Shown piece after piece: positions 16,675 to 25,612 of a DNA stretch of 64,000 nt. Location of the stretch: NCBI GenBank assembly GCA_964554875.1, contig CAZKQJ010000010.1, forward strand, positions 1 through 64,000, given 5' to 3'. This DNA comes from Marispirochaeta sp964554875 (lineage in GTDB: Bacteria > Spirochaetota > Spirochaetia > JC444 > Marispirochaetaceae). How positions within the stretch are numbered: position 1 is the first letter of the stretch; each line of letters starts with the position of its first letter. The position numbers and the translations under genes are program-made. The notes under the pieces were generated by a model. That model did not search any database. It saw only the letters and a list, made by a program, of their open reading frames with translations, and was not told where the DNA came from.

Positions 16675-18021
16675 ATGAGCAAGGTATTTATCGGCGGGAA
16701 AGAGTATTTTCCCGGAATCGGCAAAATCAGTTATGAAGGAAAGGATTCTGACAATCCTCTGGCCTTCAAGTTCTACGACGAGAACAGGATTGTCGCCGGC
16801 AAAAGCATGAAGGAGCATCTTCGTTTTGCCGTGGCCTACTGGCATACCCTGACGGAAGACGGTTCAGACCCCTTCGGCGACGCCACCCAGGACCGGCCCT
16901 GGAACCAGGCAAAGGATTCCTTAAAAAAAGCGGAAGAGCGGGCAGATGCCGCCTTTGAGTTCTTTACGAAACTGGGCGTACCCTACTACTGCTTTCATGA
17001 TGTGGACGCTGCTCCGGACGCCAACGATACTGACGATGTGACTGAATACGAGAAAACCATAGAAACCGTAAGCGGGATGCTCCTTGAGCGGCAAAAAGCC
17101 TCCGGTATCAAGCTACTGTGGAATACGGCGAACATGTTCTCCCATCCGCGTTACATGAACGGTGCAGCCACGAATCCTGACTTCCGGGTACTGACATGGG
17201 CCGCCGTTCAGGTAAAGGCGATGCTGGATGCCAATGTCAAGCTGGGAGGAGAAAACTACGTATTCTGGGGAGGCCGTGAAGGATACACCCAGCTCTTCAA
17301 CACAGACATGAAGAGAGAACAGGAACACCTGGCCCGTTTTCTCTCCATGGCACGCGATTACGGACGGAAGATCGGCTTTAAAGGGCCCTTCCTCATCGAG
17401 CCCAAACCCATGGAACCCTCCAAGCACCAGTACGACAGCGATGCCGCTGCGGTCATCGCTTTTCTTAAAAACTATGACCTCGCCGGCGATTTCATGATCA
17501 ACATAGAAGCCAATCACGCAACCCTGGCGGGAAAGGCCTTCCCGCACGATCTGGCCGTTGCCGCCAACGCCGGGCTGCTCGGCTCCATCGATGCCAACAG
17601 GGGCGATCCTCAGAACGGATGGGACACCGATCAGTTCCCGACAGACGTTTACGATGCCACCCACGCCATGCTGGTTGTGCTTCAGAACGGCGGACTCGGA
17701 AGCGGAGGACTTAACTTCGACGCCAAGGTGAGACGCAACTCCACAGACATCGAGGACCTTTTCCACGCCCACATCGGCGGAATGGACACCTTCGCGATTG
17801 CCCTGGAGGCAGCGGACAAGATAATCTCCCGAGGTCTTGTAAAGAAATTCAGGGACTCCCGCTACGAAAGCTATAACAGCGGCAGAGGTGCTGAATTTGA
17901 ACAGGGGAAATTGAGTTTCGAGGATTTGAGAGACTACGCTGCAGGGCTCAAGGGAATTCCCAGGATCAGTGGAAAACAGGAACAGATCGAGAATGTACTG
18001 AACCAGATTCTCTTTGGCTGA
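16675..18021 (+). CDS. xylA: Xylose isomerase (class II)
   Basis: 448 residues, the class II length with the extended N-terminus. It interconverts D-xylose and D-xylulose using two divalent metals. Family landmarks are the catalytic His108 and Asp111 (FHDVD), FWGGREGY, the metal site LIEPKPMEPSKHQYD, NIEANHATLAG, GSIDANRGD and FDAKVRR. The FHDRD segment usual in this family reads FHDVD, with Val where Arg is normal, and NHATLAGH reads NHATLAGK; catalytic and metal residues are kept. The ATG follows AAGGAGG. It is translated from the same mRNA as xylB and a stem-loop terminator lies downstream. Confidence 0.96.
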   Translation: MSKVFIGGKEYFPGIGKISYEGKDSDNPLAFKFYDENRIVAGKSMKEHLRFAVAYWHTLTEDGSDPFGDATQDRPWNQAKDSLKKAEERADAAFEFFTKLGVPYYCFHDVDAAPDANDTDDVTEYEKTIETVSGMLLERQKASGIKLLWNTANMFSHPRYMNGAATNPDFRVLTWAAVQVKAMLDANVKLGGENYVFWGGREGYTQLFNTDMKREQEHLARFLSMARDYGRKIGFKGPFLIEPKPMEPSKHQYDSDAAAVIAFLKNYDLAGDFMINIEANHATLAGKAFPHDLAVAANAGLLGSIDANRGDPQNGWDTDQFPTDVYDATHAMLVVLQNGGLGSGGLNFDAKVRRNSTDIEDLFHAHIGGMDTFAIALEAADKIISRGLVKKFRDSRYESYNSGRGAEFEQGKLSFEDLRDYAAGLKGIPRISGKQEQIENVLNQILFG

Positions 18022-18046
18022 GTCGGAAGAGACGGGAGAATCAGGG

Positions 18047-18075
18047 CCGCCGGGGATTATTTCTCCGGCGGTTTC
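18047..18075 (+). terminator. Terminator after xylA
   Basis: CCGCCGG (18047-18053) pairs with CCGGCGG (18065-18071), extendable by wobble pairs, and is followed by TTTC. The T run is short, so it is a moderate intrinsic terminator; it might also end transcripts of the convergent DJ-1 gene. Confidence 0.6.
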
Positions 18076-18102
18076 ATATCATCCCCAAGGCACTTATAGA
18101 AA

Positions 18103-18657
18103 CTAATCTCTCTGCAGTGTTCGGGAGTGGATGTCAGCTGCAGCTGCAGCTCCTGCAAGGCGGGCAATAATAGCTTCTGAAAACTCCGCCGCCGTACCCG
18201 CACCGCGGCTGGTTATGACGTTGCCGTCTATCACGACCCTGTCGGGACTGAAGCTTGCCCTTGTCCACTCCTTCTCAAAACCGGGAAAACAGGTAGCTTT
18301 TCTGTCATCCAGGATGCCCAGGGGATAGAGTACAACAGCGGGGGCTGCGCAAATGGCCGCGACAAGTCCGCCCTTCCTGTAGACATCCTCTATAAGCCTT
18401 ACGGCGGCTTTGGAGGCGGCTATGTTGGCGGCTCCCGGCATTCCGCCGGGGATAACAACGGCATCAAGCTCCCGGTCGAAATCTTCGATCTTTCTGTCGG
18501 CGTGCACAATAATGTCATGGCCGCCGGTAACCTGCAGACCGGGAACTCCCAGGCTTATAAGATCCAGTCCTGCACGACGCAAAAAATCTATGGGCGTAAC
18601 AGCCTCGACCTCTTCAAAACCATCGGCCAGTAGAAGGGCTACTCGTTTTCTTTCCAT
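18103..18657 (-). CDS. DJ-1/PfpI (ThiJ) family protein
   Basis: About 184 residues with the DJ-1 fold signature. The N-terminal strand VALLLADGFEEVE carries the conserved glutamate, the VIPGGMPGA turn follows, and AAICAAP holds the nucleophilic cysteine at the elbow. These proteins act as redox-sensing chaperones, glyoxalase III-like or deglycase-like enzymes, or amidases, so a precise role cannot be given. The ATG at 18657 is preceded by AAAGGAG eleven bases upstream; an upstream in-frame start at 18702 would overlap that site. It faces the xyl operon and lies downstream of the DAHP synthase gene on the same strand. Confidence 0.87.
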   Translation of the reverse strand: MERKRVALLLADGFEEVEAVTPIDFLRRAGLDLISLGVPGLQVTGGHDIIVHADRKIEDFDRELDAVVIPGGMPGAANIAASKAAVRLIEDVYRKGGLVAAICAAPAVVLYPLGILDDRKATCFPGFEKEWTRASFSPDRVVIDGNVITSRGAGTAAEFSEAIIARLAGAAAAADIHSRTLQRD

Positions 18658-18722
18658 AGTTGTATGCTCCTTTTCTGCACTATCTAGTCTGGAAGATACC
18701 AATAAAAACTGACAATCTCAAA

Positions 18723-19793
18723 TCAGGCGCTTCCGGAAAGGACTTCGTGGGTCTCCAGGAGCATCTTCTCGGTGGTGTCCCAGCCGATACAGGCATCGGT
18801 TATGGAAACTCCGTAGATAAGCTCCGCGGGATTTTTCCCGATTGCCTGGCTGCCTTCGAAGAGGTTGCTCTCCAGCATGAACCCGACAACCTCGTTCAAT
18901 CCCCTTTTGCGGTAGTCAGTCAGAGCCCGCAGGACCCGTTCCTGCTTGAAGGGATCCTTCCCGGAATTCATATGGCTGCAATCGATCATGATAGCCGGTT
19001 CGATCCCGCTGGCGGCAAGCATCTCCCTGGCCTCCTCCACATTCTCCTCGTAGTAATTGGGGGCATCCCTGCCACCCCGAAGGATTATATGATTATTGGG
19101 ATTGCCCCTGGTATGTAAAACACAGGTATTTCCTGCCTGGTCTATACCGATAAAGCTCTGGGGATGCCGGGAGGCTTCCATAGCGTCAACGGCAAGCTTG
19201 AGATTGCCGGAGGTCCCGTTTTTGAATCCCACAGGCATGGAAAGACCGGAGGCCATCTGGCGATGGGTCTGGCTCTCGGTAGTTCGCGCCCCGATCGCCG
19301 CCCAGGAAATCAGATCAGCAATATACTGGGGGATGATCGGTTCAAGTATCTCCGAGCCCACAGGCAGCCCCATCTCCGTAATCTCCAACAGGATCTGCCG
19401 GGCCTGCTTGAGCCCCTTCTCGATCTTGTAGCTTCCGTCCAGGTCCGGGTCGGTAATGAGTCCCCGCCACCCCAGCACTGTCCGGGGCTTTTCAAAGTAG
19501 ACCCGCATCAACAGGAGCATGCTCTCACTGACCTTCTCCTGTAAGCCCTTCAGACGTTCCGCATAATCAAGGGCTACCTTTCGGCTGTGAATTGAGCAGG
19601 GTCCAACAATGCCGAGAATACGCTTGTCCTTTCCCTTGAGAATATTGATTACCTGCTGCCTGCCGGTATACGTCGTCTCATTGCTTGCCGGCGTAAGAGG
19701 ATACAGCTCCTTCAGAGCCGCCGGAGAAATGAGCGGATGGGCCTGGCGTATATGAATATCTGATAATGGATGCAGGGGAGTGGCTTCAGCCAT
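18723..19793 (-). CDS. aroG: 3-deoxy-7-phosphoheptulonate (DAHP) synthase, type I alpha
   Basis: 356 residues, equal to the E. coli AroF/AroG/AroH length. The enzyme condenses phosphoenolpyruvate with erythrose 4-phosphate in the first step of the shikimate pathway. Motifs are ILGIVGPCSIH, the PEP-binding RVYFEKPRT, GARTTESQTHR, PVGFKNGTSG, HIILRGG and MIDCSHMNSGK, all in family order with metal-binding Cys, His and Glu kept. Which aromatic amino acid feeds back on it cannot be told, so the symbol stands for the aroF/G/H family. A likely promoter lies just upstream, and the next gene outward (NagZ-like) is divergent. Confidence 0.95.
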   Translation of the reverse strand: MAEATPLHPLSDIHIRQAHPLISPAALKELYPLTPASNETTYTGRQQVINILKGKDKRILGIVGPCSIHSRKVALDYAERLKGLQEKVSESMLLLMRVYFEKPRTVLGWRGLITDPDLDGSYKIEKGLKQARQILLEITEMGLPVGSEILEPIIPQYIADLISWAAIGARTTESQTHRQMASGLSMPVGFKNGTSGNLKLAVDAMEASRHPQSFIGIDQAGNTCVLHTRGNPNNHIILRGGRDAPNYYEENVEEAREMLAASGIEPAIMIDCSHMNSGKDPFKQERVLRALTDYRKRGLNEVVGFMLESNLFEGSQAIGKNPAELIYGVSITDACIGWDTTEKMLLETHEVLSGSA

Positions 19794-19838
19794 GGCAGTT
19801 CCTTTCCTTGTGTTCTTATTAATAGGTACGTCGGGTTG

Positions 19839-19868
19839 AGTATACCCATTTTAGTGAAGTAAATACAA
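19839..19868 (-). promoter_or_regulatory. Likely promoter of the DAHP synthase gene
   Basis: Minus strand: TTGTAT, 18-base spacer, TATACT; about 45 bases before the start codon. No tyrosine- or tryptophan-repressor box is recognisable. Confidence 0.5.
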
Positions 19869-19913
19869 GCATTCTGATTGCATAAGACATGGCCTATGGT
19901 TTACAAAAGATAC

Positions 19914-21197
19914 ATGAGCCGATTTCTGCTGACCCTTGCAGCCGTTCTGATTCTGTTTAACTCATGCACCGGCCTGCAGGAAGCCCCGGCCCCAGTTTCA
20001 GTCCAGTTGCGGGAAGAGACTGAAAGCCCGGATTCTTCCCAAAAATCCGAGAAGGAAGAAGATCAGCTCGTTGAAGTAGAAAAACCGAAGCTGGCAGCGG
20101 CAACAGTAGACAAAAAGAAACCCGACACGAAACAGGACCCCTTAGAGGCCTATCTGGACCAGATGAGCTTGAAAGAGAAGATTGGTCAGCTTTTCCTGGT
20201 GGAAGTGCGTCATCCCGGAACAGGGCGACTTTTAACCGGCGTAAATGATGACTTTCGTTCCTGGGCAGCAGAGCTTCAGCCCGGAGGATATATCCTTTTC
20301 GCCGATAACCTGGTAAACCCTCAGCAGACCAGAAAGCTGATTGCAGATCTTCAAACCTTGACAAAGGTACCCCCCTTCATCGCCATAGATGAAGAAGGAG
20401 GCCTTGTAAGCCGCCTGAACGCTGTTCCCTCCATGGGAGGTGCAGCGGTACCGTCGGCACGGGAGATTGGTTCCTCGGGACAGACAACGCGAGCTGCAGA
20501 GGCAGCAAAAATCATTGCCCGGCAGCTGAAGGAGCTGGGTTTCTCGGTAAACTTCGCGCCGGTAGCTGACATTCACACCCCCGGAACCGGGGGCACAATA
20601 GGTGAAAGAAGTTACGGGACCGAAGCTCAGCTAGTTTCGAATATGGCAGGTGCCTTTTCACGGGCCCTGGAAGATGAAGGCATACTCTCGGTGGCGAAAC
20701 ACTTTCCCGGTCACGGGGCAGCTTATGGAGATTCCCACACCGAAAAGACCGTCCTGAACGCCTCACGGGAGCTCCTGATGCAACGGGAGCTTGTCCCCTT
20801 TGACTCCTTAATCAAGCAGGGTATCGGCGGGATCATGACCGGGCATATAATCGTACCTACCCTGGATGGGAGCGGAAAGCCCGCCAGCCTTTCCAGGGAC
20901 ATAAACGAAGGACTCCTCAGATCTGAGATGAACTACAATGGACTCCTTTTTACCGACAGCCTGAGAATGGGAGGGGTAACCGCTTTCTATAACACAACGG
21001 AACTTCCCCTCCTGGCTTTTGAAGCCGGCGCGGATATTCTGCTTATGCCGGTTACGGCCATGGACTCCCGACAAAAACTGCTCCATGCCCTGGAGTCGGG
21101 AAGGATCCCGCAGCAGAGGCTCAGGGAATCCCTTAATCGAATAGCCCTGGCGAAGCGGAAGTTCCTGGCTCCGGACGGGGTGACCCCATCGCGTTAA
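19914..21197 (+). CDS. NagZ-like beta-N-acetylhexosaminidase lipoprotein (GH3)
   Basis: About 427 residues. A signal peptide ends in a spirochaete-style lipobox FNSC (Cys at about 18), followed by a charged Ser/Glu/Lys-rich linker to about residue 85, so the enzyme is probably lipid-anchored outside the inner membrane. The GH3 domain has IAIDEEGGLVSRL, the KHFPGHG...DSH loop with the histidine general acid of NagZ enzymes, and the nucleophile Asp in LFTDSL. Such enzymes cleave N-acetylglucosamine from peptidoglycan fragments or from amino-sugar glycans. NagZ itself is cytoplasmic, so the lipoprotein form points to extracytoplasmic substrates. The start is uncertain: an ATG at 19896 is also possible and neither has a strong ribosome binding site. 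Confidence 0.88.
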   Translation: MSRFLLTLAAVLILFNSCTGLQEAPAPVSVQLREETESPDSSQKSEKEEDQLVEVEKPKLAAATVDKKKPDTKQDPLEAYLDQMSLKEKIGQLFLVEVRHPGTGRLLTGVNDDFRSWAAELQPGGYILFADNLVNPQQTRKLIADLQTLTKVPPFIAIDEEGGLVSRLNAVPSMGGAAVPSAREIGSSGQTTRAAEAAKIIARQLKELGFSVNFAPVADIHTPGTGGTIGERSYGTEAQLVSNMAGAFSRALEDEGILSVAKHFPGHGAAYGDSHTEKTVLNASRELLMQRELVPFDSLIKQGIGGIMTGHIIVPTLDGSGKPASLSRDINEGLLRSEMNYNGLLFTDSLRMGGVTAFYNTTELPLLAFEAGADILLMPVTAMDSRQKLLHALESGRIPQQRLRESLNRIALAKRKFLAPDGVTPSR

Positions 21198-22915
21198 TTG
21201 TTGCCCAGGCCTTTTCCCTGTTCTGAATCATCATTTCCGTGGCGGTGAAGGGCATCGTAAAGAAAGCGCTTTATTTTCTGGGTCGGCGTCTTTTCGAAGG
21301 GTTCCTTCTGCTCGATGATCTTCCCGATCCTGGAAAAGCTGCTCAGGCGCGCGTTTACCGACTTTCGAAGTTCATTCAGATACTCACCGATCTCCCGGGG
21401 AAAATCCGCTGCGGATTCGGCCAGGTTATGAAGATGCTCCTTGAAGGCATCGTAATTAATATGTATCCGCGCGCTCAGCTCGCCCTGGTCCTGAAACACC
21501 AGGGAGTCCTCCACAAAATCAAAGCTGTTGATAATGGACTCGATGGCCTCGGGATAGATGTTCTCGCCGCTTGGACCCAGGATCATGTTCTTCATGCGCC
21601 CTTTTATGTACAGCCGGCCCTCTTCATCGAAGACACCCAGATCCCCGGTGTGAAACCAGCCATCAGCGTCGATTACTTCTGCAGTGCGTTCCGGATCCTT
21701 GTAGTAGCCCTGCATGACAATGGGTCCCCGTACAATAATCTCTCCCTCCCCGTTCTCCGCATTTGGTTCTGAGATTTTAACCTCGATACCCTCGATGGGT
21801 TTACCCGTTGAGCGGGCCTTCATGTTCGGATTGTCCGCCCCGGCAATAAGAGGTGAAGTTTCCGTCAGGCCGTAGCCGATGGCATAGGGGAATCTGGCTT
21901 CAATGAGGAAATCCTCAACCTCCGGCGCAAGAGCTGCACCGCCGATACCGAAGAAATAGAGGCGTCCGCCAAAGGCCTTCCTGAGTTTCTTCCCCGCCAG
22001 CCTGTTCAGGATTATGCGTCCCGGCGTCGTCCCGTGAAGACGCCGCAAAAGGGGACTCTTTTTGAAAGACGGCAGAACACTCTGCCGGTACAGCTTCTCG
22101 ATAAGCAGAGGTACCGAGAGAATCAGATGGGGACGCACCTTTTTCAGGGCCGGCATCAGAACCGTGGCCGACGGCGGCCGCCGCAGATAGTAAACCGCGC
22201 AGCCCATAAAAAGAGGGATAATAAAACCGATGGTGCACTCATAGGTATGTGCAAGGGGGAGGATGGAGAGCATCGACTCCCCTGCCTGAATTCCCGGTAT
22301 AACACTCGTCTTTTCAGCATTAAAAATGATATTGCGGTTTGTGAGCACCACGCCCTTGGAATGGCCTGTTGTTCCGGAGGTATAGATAATGACCGCCGGG
22401 TCATCCGGATTCCCGGCGTAGCTGTACCCCTCTTCCGGCAGAAAATCTTCACGAGATAGAGCCTCTGCCTCAGCGATGGACTCGTCAGCCAGGGATTCGA
22501 GGGGTGCAAAAGAGTCGATCAAATAGAGACCGGTGCCCGGTCCGCAGACATCCGCGGCTTCAAGCCTGGGAACAAGACGCTTCGAAATGAAGCAGGCCTT
22601 GATCTCCGCATGGGTAAAAATGGCAGCCACATCCTGGGGCGGAAAATCCGGTAGGACCGGGACTACGATACCTCCAGCGCGGTTTATCGCCATATAGGCG
22701 ATTCCCCAGTTGGGCATGTTCTCGCTCAGAAGCCCTACCCGGTCCCCGGGAGCTATTCCGTCCGAGACAAGCCGGGCGGCAAGCCTGTCCACCAGATTCG
22801 TACAGTCCGAATAGCTGAGGGGCTCTTCACCTGCAAAACCGAGGGCGGGATAATCCGGGTAGGCTGCGGCCGTGTTGAAGAGCACATGGTTGAGCATATT
22901 CGCGTTTTTATTCAT
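21194..22915 (-). CDS. AMP-dependent long-chain acyl-CoA synthetase/ligase
   Basis: About 573 residues of the ANL adenylating superfamily. Motif A reads IIYTSGTTGHSKG, motif B YGLTETSPL, and the C-terminal hinge GWFHTGDLG is followed by GRMKNMI. The sequence is closest to long-chain fatty acid or AMP-ligase types. It activates a carboxylic acid with ATP and CoA; chain length is not readable. ATG at 22915 overlaps the stop of the preceding MBL gene as ATGA and has AAGGAG upstream, which suggests translational coupling. Its stop overlaps the stop of the convergent NagZ-like gene by four bases. Confidence 0.88.
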   Translation of the reverse strand: MNKNANMLNHVLFNTAAAYPDYPALGFAGEEPLSYSDCTNLVDRLAARLVSDGIAPGDRVGLLSENMPNWGIAYMAINRAGGIVVPVLPDFPPQDVAAIFTHAEIKACFISKRLVPRLEAADVCGPGTGLYLIDSFAPLESLADESIAEAEALSREDFLPEEGYSYAGNPDDPAVIIYTSGTTGHSKGVVLTNRNIIFNAEKTSVIPGIQAGESMLSILPLAHTYECTIGFIIPLFMGCAVYYLRRPPSATVLMPALKKVRPHLILSVPLLIEKLYRQSVLPSFKKSPLLRRLHGTTPGRIILNRLAGKKLRKAFGGRLYFFGIGGAALAPEVEDFLIEARFPYAIGYGLTETSPLIAGADNPNMKARSTGKPIEGIEVKISEPNAENGEGEIIVRGPIVMQGYYKDPERTAEVIDADGWFHTGDLGVFDEEGRLYIKGRMKNMILGPSGENIYPEAIESIINSFDFVEDSLVFQDQGELSARIHINYDAFKEHLHNLAESAADFPREIGEYLNELRKSVNARLSSFSRIGKIIEQKEPFEKTPTQKIKRFLYDALHRHGNDDSEQGKGLGNN

Positions 22916-23748
22916 ACCTTCTCCTTGAGGCGTATCGTCTTTTTCAGACCGGGGACAAATTCCCCGGTACAAAGCTCTCCCCGGTCCAGTACGCGGTAAT
23001 CAATATCCGCAGCCCGGGAAGATGCTATGCTCTCCCGGACTTTTTCCGGGGTATTGTTGTTGTGGGACAAGTGACACATGAAAACCCTGTCCGGCTTCCT
23101 TGTATTATCGCTGATCTCGGATAGAAAATCCACTGCCTGCTGATTGGACAGATGACCCCATTTTGAAGCGATGCGACGCTTCAGGCTCGCCGGATAGGGT
23201 CCGGTTGACAGCATCTGGGGATCGTAGTTGGCTTCAAGAAAAAGGACCCGGCTGGCGGAAGCAAAGTGAAACATCTCGTCGGAGAGCTCCCCGGTATCCG
23301 TGAGCACAGTGAAGCGCTCTCCCAGAATGGTAAAACTGTAGGCCACAGGACGATCTGTGTCGTGGAAGGTGGAGAAAGGCATACAGCTGCACCAGGAAAA
23401 ACTGTGCTCCTTTCCGGGTTGCATAGTGTACAGCCCCGGCAGCTTTCCGACAGAATCGGGCAGCGACAGACCGGAGGCGGTAAACATTGGTATCTTGAGT
23501 CTTCTGCACAGAGCCCCCGCACCTTTCATATGGTCGCCATGGGTGTGGGTCAGAAAGAGTCCGTCTACAGAATCGGGGGAGATTCCCGCCCGGCCCATCC
23601 GAGCCAGAGCCTCCTTGACACTGAAGCCGTTGTCCACGATCAAGGACCTTCCCCGGAAGGAAAATACATAGGCATTGGCGGATGATCCGCTTCCCAGAAC
23701 GGCATAACGGACCGCGTTTTCTCCCGTCAACGTTCTTGCCCGATCCAT
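22912..23748 (-). CDS. MBL-fold metallo-hydrolase (YycJ/WalJ-like)
   Basis: 278 residues with the metallo-beta-lactamase signature THTHGDH, an N-terminal LGSGSSANAYVF segment, the metal-ligand Asp in VLTDTGE, and CHLSHNNN near the C-terminus. This set resembles the YycJ/VicX branch, predicted nucleases or phosphodiesterases. The start overlaps the ArsC/Spx gene by 22 bases, and the stop overlaps the ligase gene, so three genes form one tightly packed operon. A functional link between the three is not obvious. Confidence 0.85.
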   Translation of the reverse strand: MDRARTLTGENAVRYAVLGSGSSANAYVFSFRGRSLIVDNGFSVKEALARMGRAGISPDSVDGLFLTHTHGDHMKGAGALCRRLKIPMFTASGLSLPDSVGKLPGLYTMQPGKEHSFSWCSCMPFSTFHDTDRPVAYSFTILGERFTVLTDTGELSDEMFHFASASRVLFLEANYDPQMLSTGPYPASLKRRIASKWGHLSNQQAVDFLSEISDNTRKPDRVFMCHLSHNNNTPEKVRESIASSRAADIDYRVLDRGELCTGEFVPGLKKTIRLKEKV

Positions 23749-24071
23749 GCCTGCCAGGTTTCCATGGCAAGGCCGATGGTAGCGTCTTTGCCGTTCCGGA
23801 CAACCGGCGTTTTTAAAAGCAGAGGGTTCTCAAGGATTTCTTCCTCGGGGTCAAATTCCATGTAAGCCATTCCCTTGTCCTTGTAGGCTCTGCTCTCGGG
23901 ATCGACAAGATTATCCCGTCCAACGGACCGGGCAATACTGGATAGCTCCCCGGAGGAGATGCCCTTCTCATTGAGGTCTACCTGATGGGGAGTAATACCC
24001 CGTTCCTTGAAAAACCTGACCGCCTTCCGGGTGTCCTTGCACTTCTTTGTACCGAATATCTGAATCGTCAT
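23727..24071 (-). CDS. ArsC/Spx family thioredoxin-fold protein
   Basis: 114 residues, the normal family length. The N-terminal motif GTKKCKDTRKA places a single cysteine at residue 11, with no CxxC partner, so it is not the classic two-cysteine Spx redox switch. The conserved LLKTPVVRNG segment near residue 85 matches the arsenate-reductase-like cis-proline region. It could be a glutaredoxin-dependent reductase or a regulator of the YffB type. It is first in the ArsC - MBL - ligase operon and has its own likely promoter. Confidence 0.84.
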   Translation of the reverse strand: MTIQIFGTKKCKDTRKAVRFFKERGITPHQVDLNEKGISSGELSSIARSVGRDNLVDPESRAYKDKGMAYMEFDPEEEILENPLLLKTPVVRNGKDATIGLAMETWQAWIGQER

Positions 24072-24103
24072 ACAGCTGTATCCTCTATATAAGGATTAGT
24101 GAG

Positions 24104-24132
24104 AGAATATCAGTCTGTGAAAGGGATTACAA
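24104..24132 (-). promoter_or_regulatory. Likely promoter of the ArsC-MBL-ligase operon
   Basis: Minus strand: TTGTAA, 17-base spacer, TATTCT, with AGAGGA before the start codon. It lies in the 76-base gap after the TIM-barrel gene, so this operon is probably separate from the sugar operon upstream. Confidence 0.45.
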
Positions 24133-24147
24133 GGCGCAGGATGGGGC

Positions 24148-25098
24148 TTACTCCTCCTTGTGCAAACATGCACGCCAGGCTTTATCGAAGGTCCTTTTTG
24201 CTTCCGCCATGACCGCCCGGGGATTATCCGGATCCCTGGCAATAACCTCGAGCCCCAGGGTCAGGGGATACGGCCGATTCAGAAGGGATTCAGTTGAAAT
24301 AATACTCGAAAGAAAATCTGACAGGATGGCCTCGTCAACTTCGCCTTGTTCCACACCGAAAGCGGGATGCTTATCCCCGAACAGGGGATGGTCGGGATTC
24401 GCTATTATGCAGTTCGCCAGATGTATATGGGTACAGTGGTCTATAGCCTCCCGTATACTTTCTTCGGGATTTTCTCTGAGCTGGAGCAGATGACTTAGAT
24501 CCAGGGTCAGGCTGAAGTTGGAACAGGCGGGCCCAAGGGACTCTGCCATTTCAACACTGCGGGATGTTGGTCCCAGCAGAAACCAGGGTTCTCCGGAATC
24601 ATTAAAGGCTTCCAGACTTATCCGTACGGGAGTCGGTTCGCGAGTACCATATTCGCACAATGCCTTGATTGTTTCTCTGCTTCGTTCCATGCGGGAGGAC
24701 CTCTCTCCGGGGTCCCGGGAATCCGGCCCGCTGACGATCATGACATGTGAACTGCCGCAGTTCCGTGACTGATCTAGCCATCCTTTCATTGAATCAAGCA
24801 CCCTGCAGCGTTCTTCCAGGTCAGGATGACCGGGATCAAGACCCCGTGATTTCATACCATAGGATGCCAGGAATATTGATGAAAGCATGTAGCGGCTGAG
24901 GGCTTCCCGTATCTGCCCGGTTTCCGGGCCGTCGTAAAAGAACTCGACGCTGTCGAAACCCATCTCCGCCGACAGGGCTATCCCTTCAAGAAGGATATCC
25001 AGCTTCTCGACGCTTTTGGGAAAAAAGGCCGTCAGCACCGAGCTTAATCTGAAGGGACGAGACTCGTTTATCCGGCAGTCTGAGGCGGTACTACTCAT
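24148..25098 (-). CDS. Xylose isomerase-like TIM-barrel (sugar phosphate isomerase/epimerase family)
   Basis: 316 residues. The AP-endonuclease-2/xylose-isomerase-like TIM barrel is suggested by GFDSVEFFYDGP near the N-terminus, ISLEAFND (a metal-ligand glutamate strand), LTLDLSHLLQL (Asp and His ligands), HIHLANC and the final LGLEVIA strand. Members isomerise or epimerise keto sugars, or cleave inositol and related compounds. The gene overlaps the DUF296 gene by ATGA, so the two are translated together, and both follow a sugar ABC transporter. A role in the first catabolic step for that sugar is inferred. Confidence 0.8.
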   Translation of the reverse strand: MSSTASDCRINESRPFRLSSVLTAFFPKSVEKLDILLEGIALSAEMGFDSVEFFYDGPETGQIREALSRYMLSSIFLASYGMKSRGLDPGHPDLEERCRVLDSMKGWLDQSRNCGSSHVMIVSGPDSRDPGERSSRMERSRETIKALCEYGTREPTPVRISLEAFNDSGEPWFLLGPTSRSVEMAESLGPACSNFSLTLDLSHLLQLRENPEESIREAIDHCTHIHLANCIIANPDHPLFGDKHPAFGVEQGEVDEAILSDFLSSIISTESLLNRPYPLTLGLEVIARDPDNPRAVMAEAKRTFDKAWRACLHKEE

Positions 25099-25523
25099 GC
25101 AAGCGAAAAGATCTTCTTGACGTTTTCCGGTGTCAGGCGGCGCTCCAAAGTCAGACCGGTGATCTCCGTGAAGGTGAGTTCCAGAAGATAGAGTACCTCG
25201 GTATCCGGTTCCACATGACCTGAATAGAGTCCTTTTACGCCGGAAGCCACGATGTGAAAATGGGGTTCCCCGCCGATTACGCTCCCGATCAGGGAACAGA
25301 CCTCCATGGCATCCTCGATGGTTTCGAACTCGTCAACCGCCGCGGCATCCATACTTGTAGGTTTATGCACCACAAGCCGCAGCAGAGAACCTACAGCACT
25401 TGAGAGCACGGCATTCTTGATACCGTGCTGAGCCATATATTCCCGAACACTCTCGAGGAGTTTCTCTCCCCGCTGCAGCTCGAGAATTATGGTGCGTCCG
25501 GTTTTGCCGATAAAATCTTTCAT
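25095..25523 (-). CDS. PPC/DUF296 domain protein, paralogue A
   Basis: 142 residues, one PPC (DUF296) domain and no AT-hook, unlike plant AHL proteins. Key conserved stretch: GEPHFH (His88 and His90), then GHVE (His103); these histidines look like a metal site. The protein shares length, spacing and many residues with paralogue B at 36224-36652. The domain is often annotated as DNA-binding, but the metal-like histidines and sugar-operon context suggest an enzyme or small-molecule binding trimer. Situated between an ABC solute-binding protein gene and a TIM-barrel isomerase gene, which it overlaps. Function unknown. Confidence 0.83.
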   Translation of the reverse strand: MKDFIGKTGRTIILELQRGEKLLESVREYMAQHGIKNAVLSSAVGSLLRLVVHKPTSMDAAAVDEFETIEDAMEVCSLIGSVIGGEPHFHIVASGVKGLYSGHVEPDTEVLYLLELTFTEITGLTLERRLTPENVKKIFSLA

Positions 25524-25565
25524 GTCTGCTTCCTCATATGCAATTTACTTCAAATGAAAATCATG

Positions 25566-25604
25566 CTGCCCTGCTGTGCCGGTTCATCAGCACAACAGGA
25601 GCAG
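25566..25604 (-). terminator. Hairpin after solute-binding protein 1
   Basis: On the minus strand CTGCTCCTGTTGTGC pairs with GCACAGCAGGGCAG (one bulge), with a ten-base loop. Four bases later comes a short T-rich stretch, not a clean T run. It is more likely a stabilising or attenuating stem within the operon than a full terminator. Confidence 0.5.
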
Positions 25605-25612
25605 AAAAATCC

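Noticed and set aside
16675..18021. Possible frameshift or decay in xylose isomerase because of the altered FHDRD motif.
   Set aside because: The frame is intact at full family length and all catalytic and metal residues are kept.
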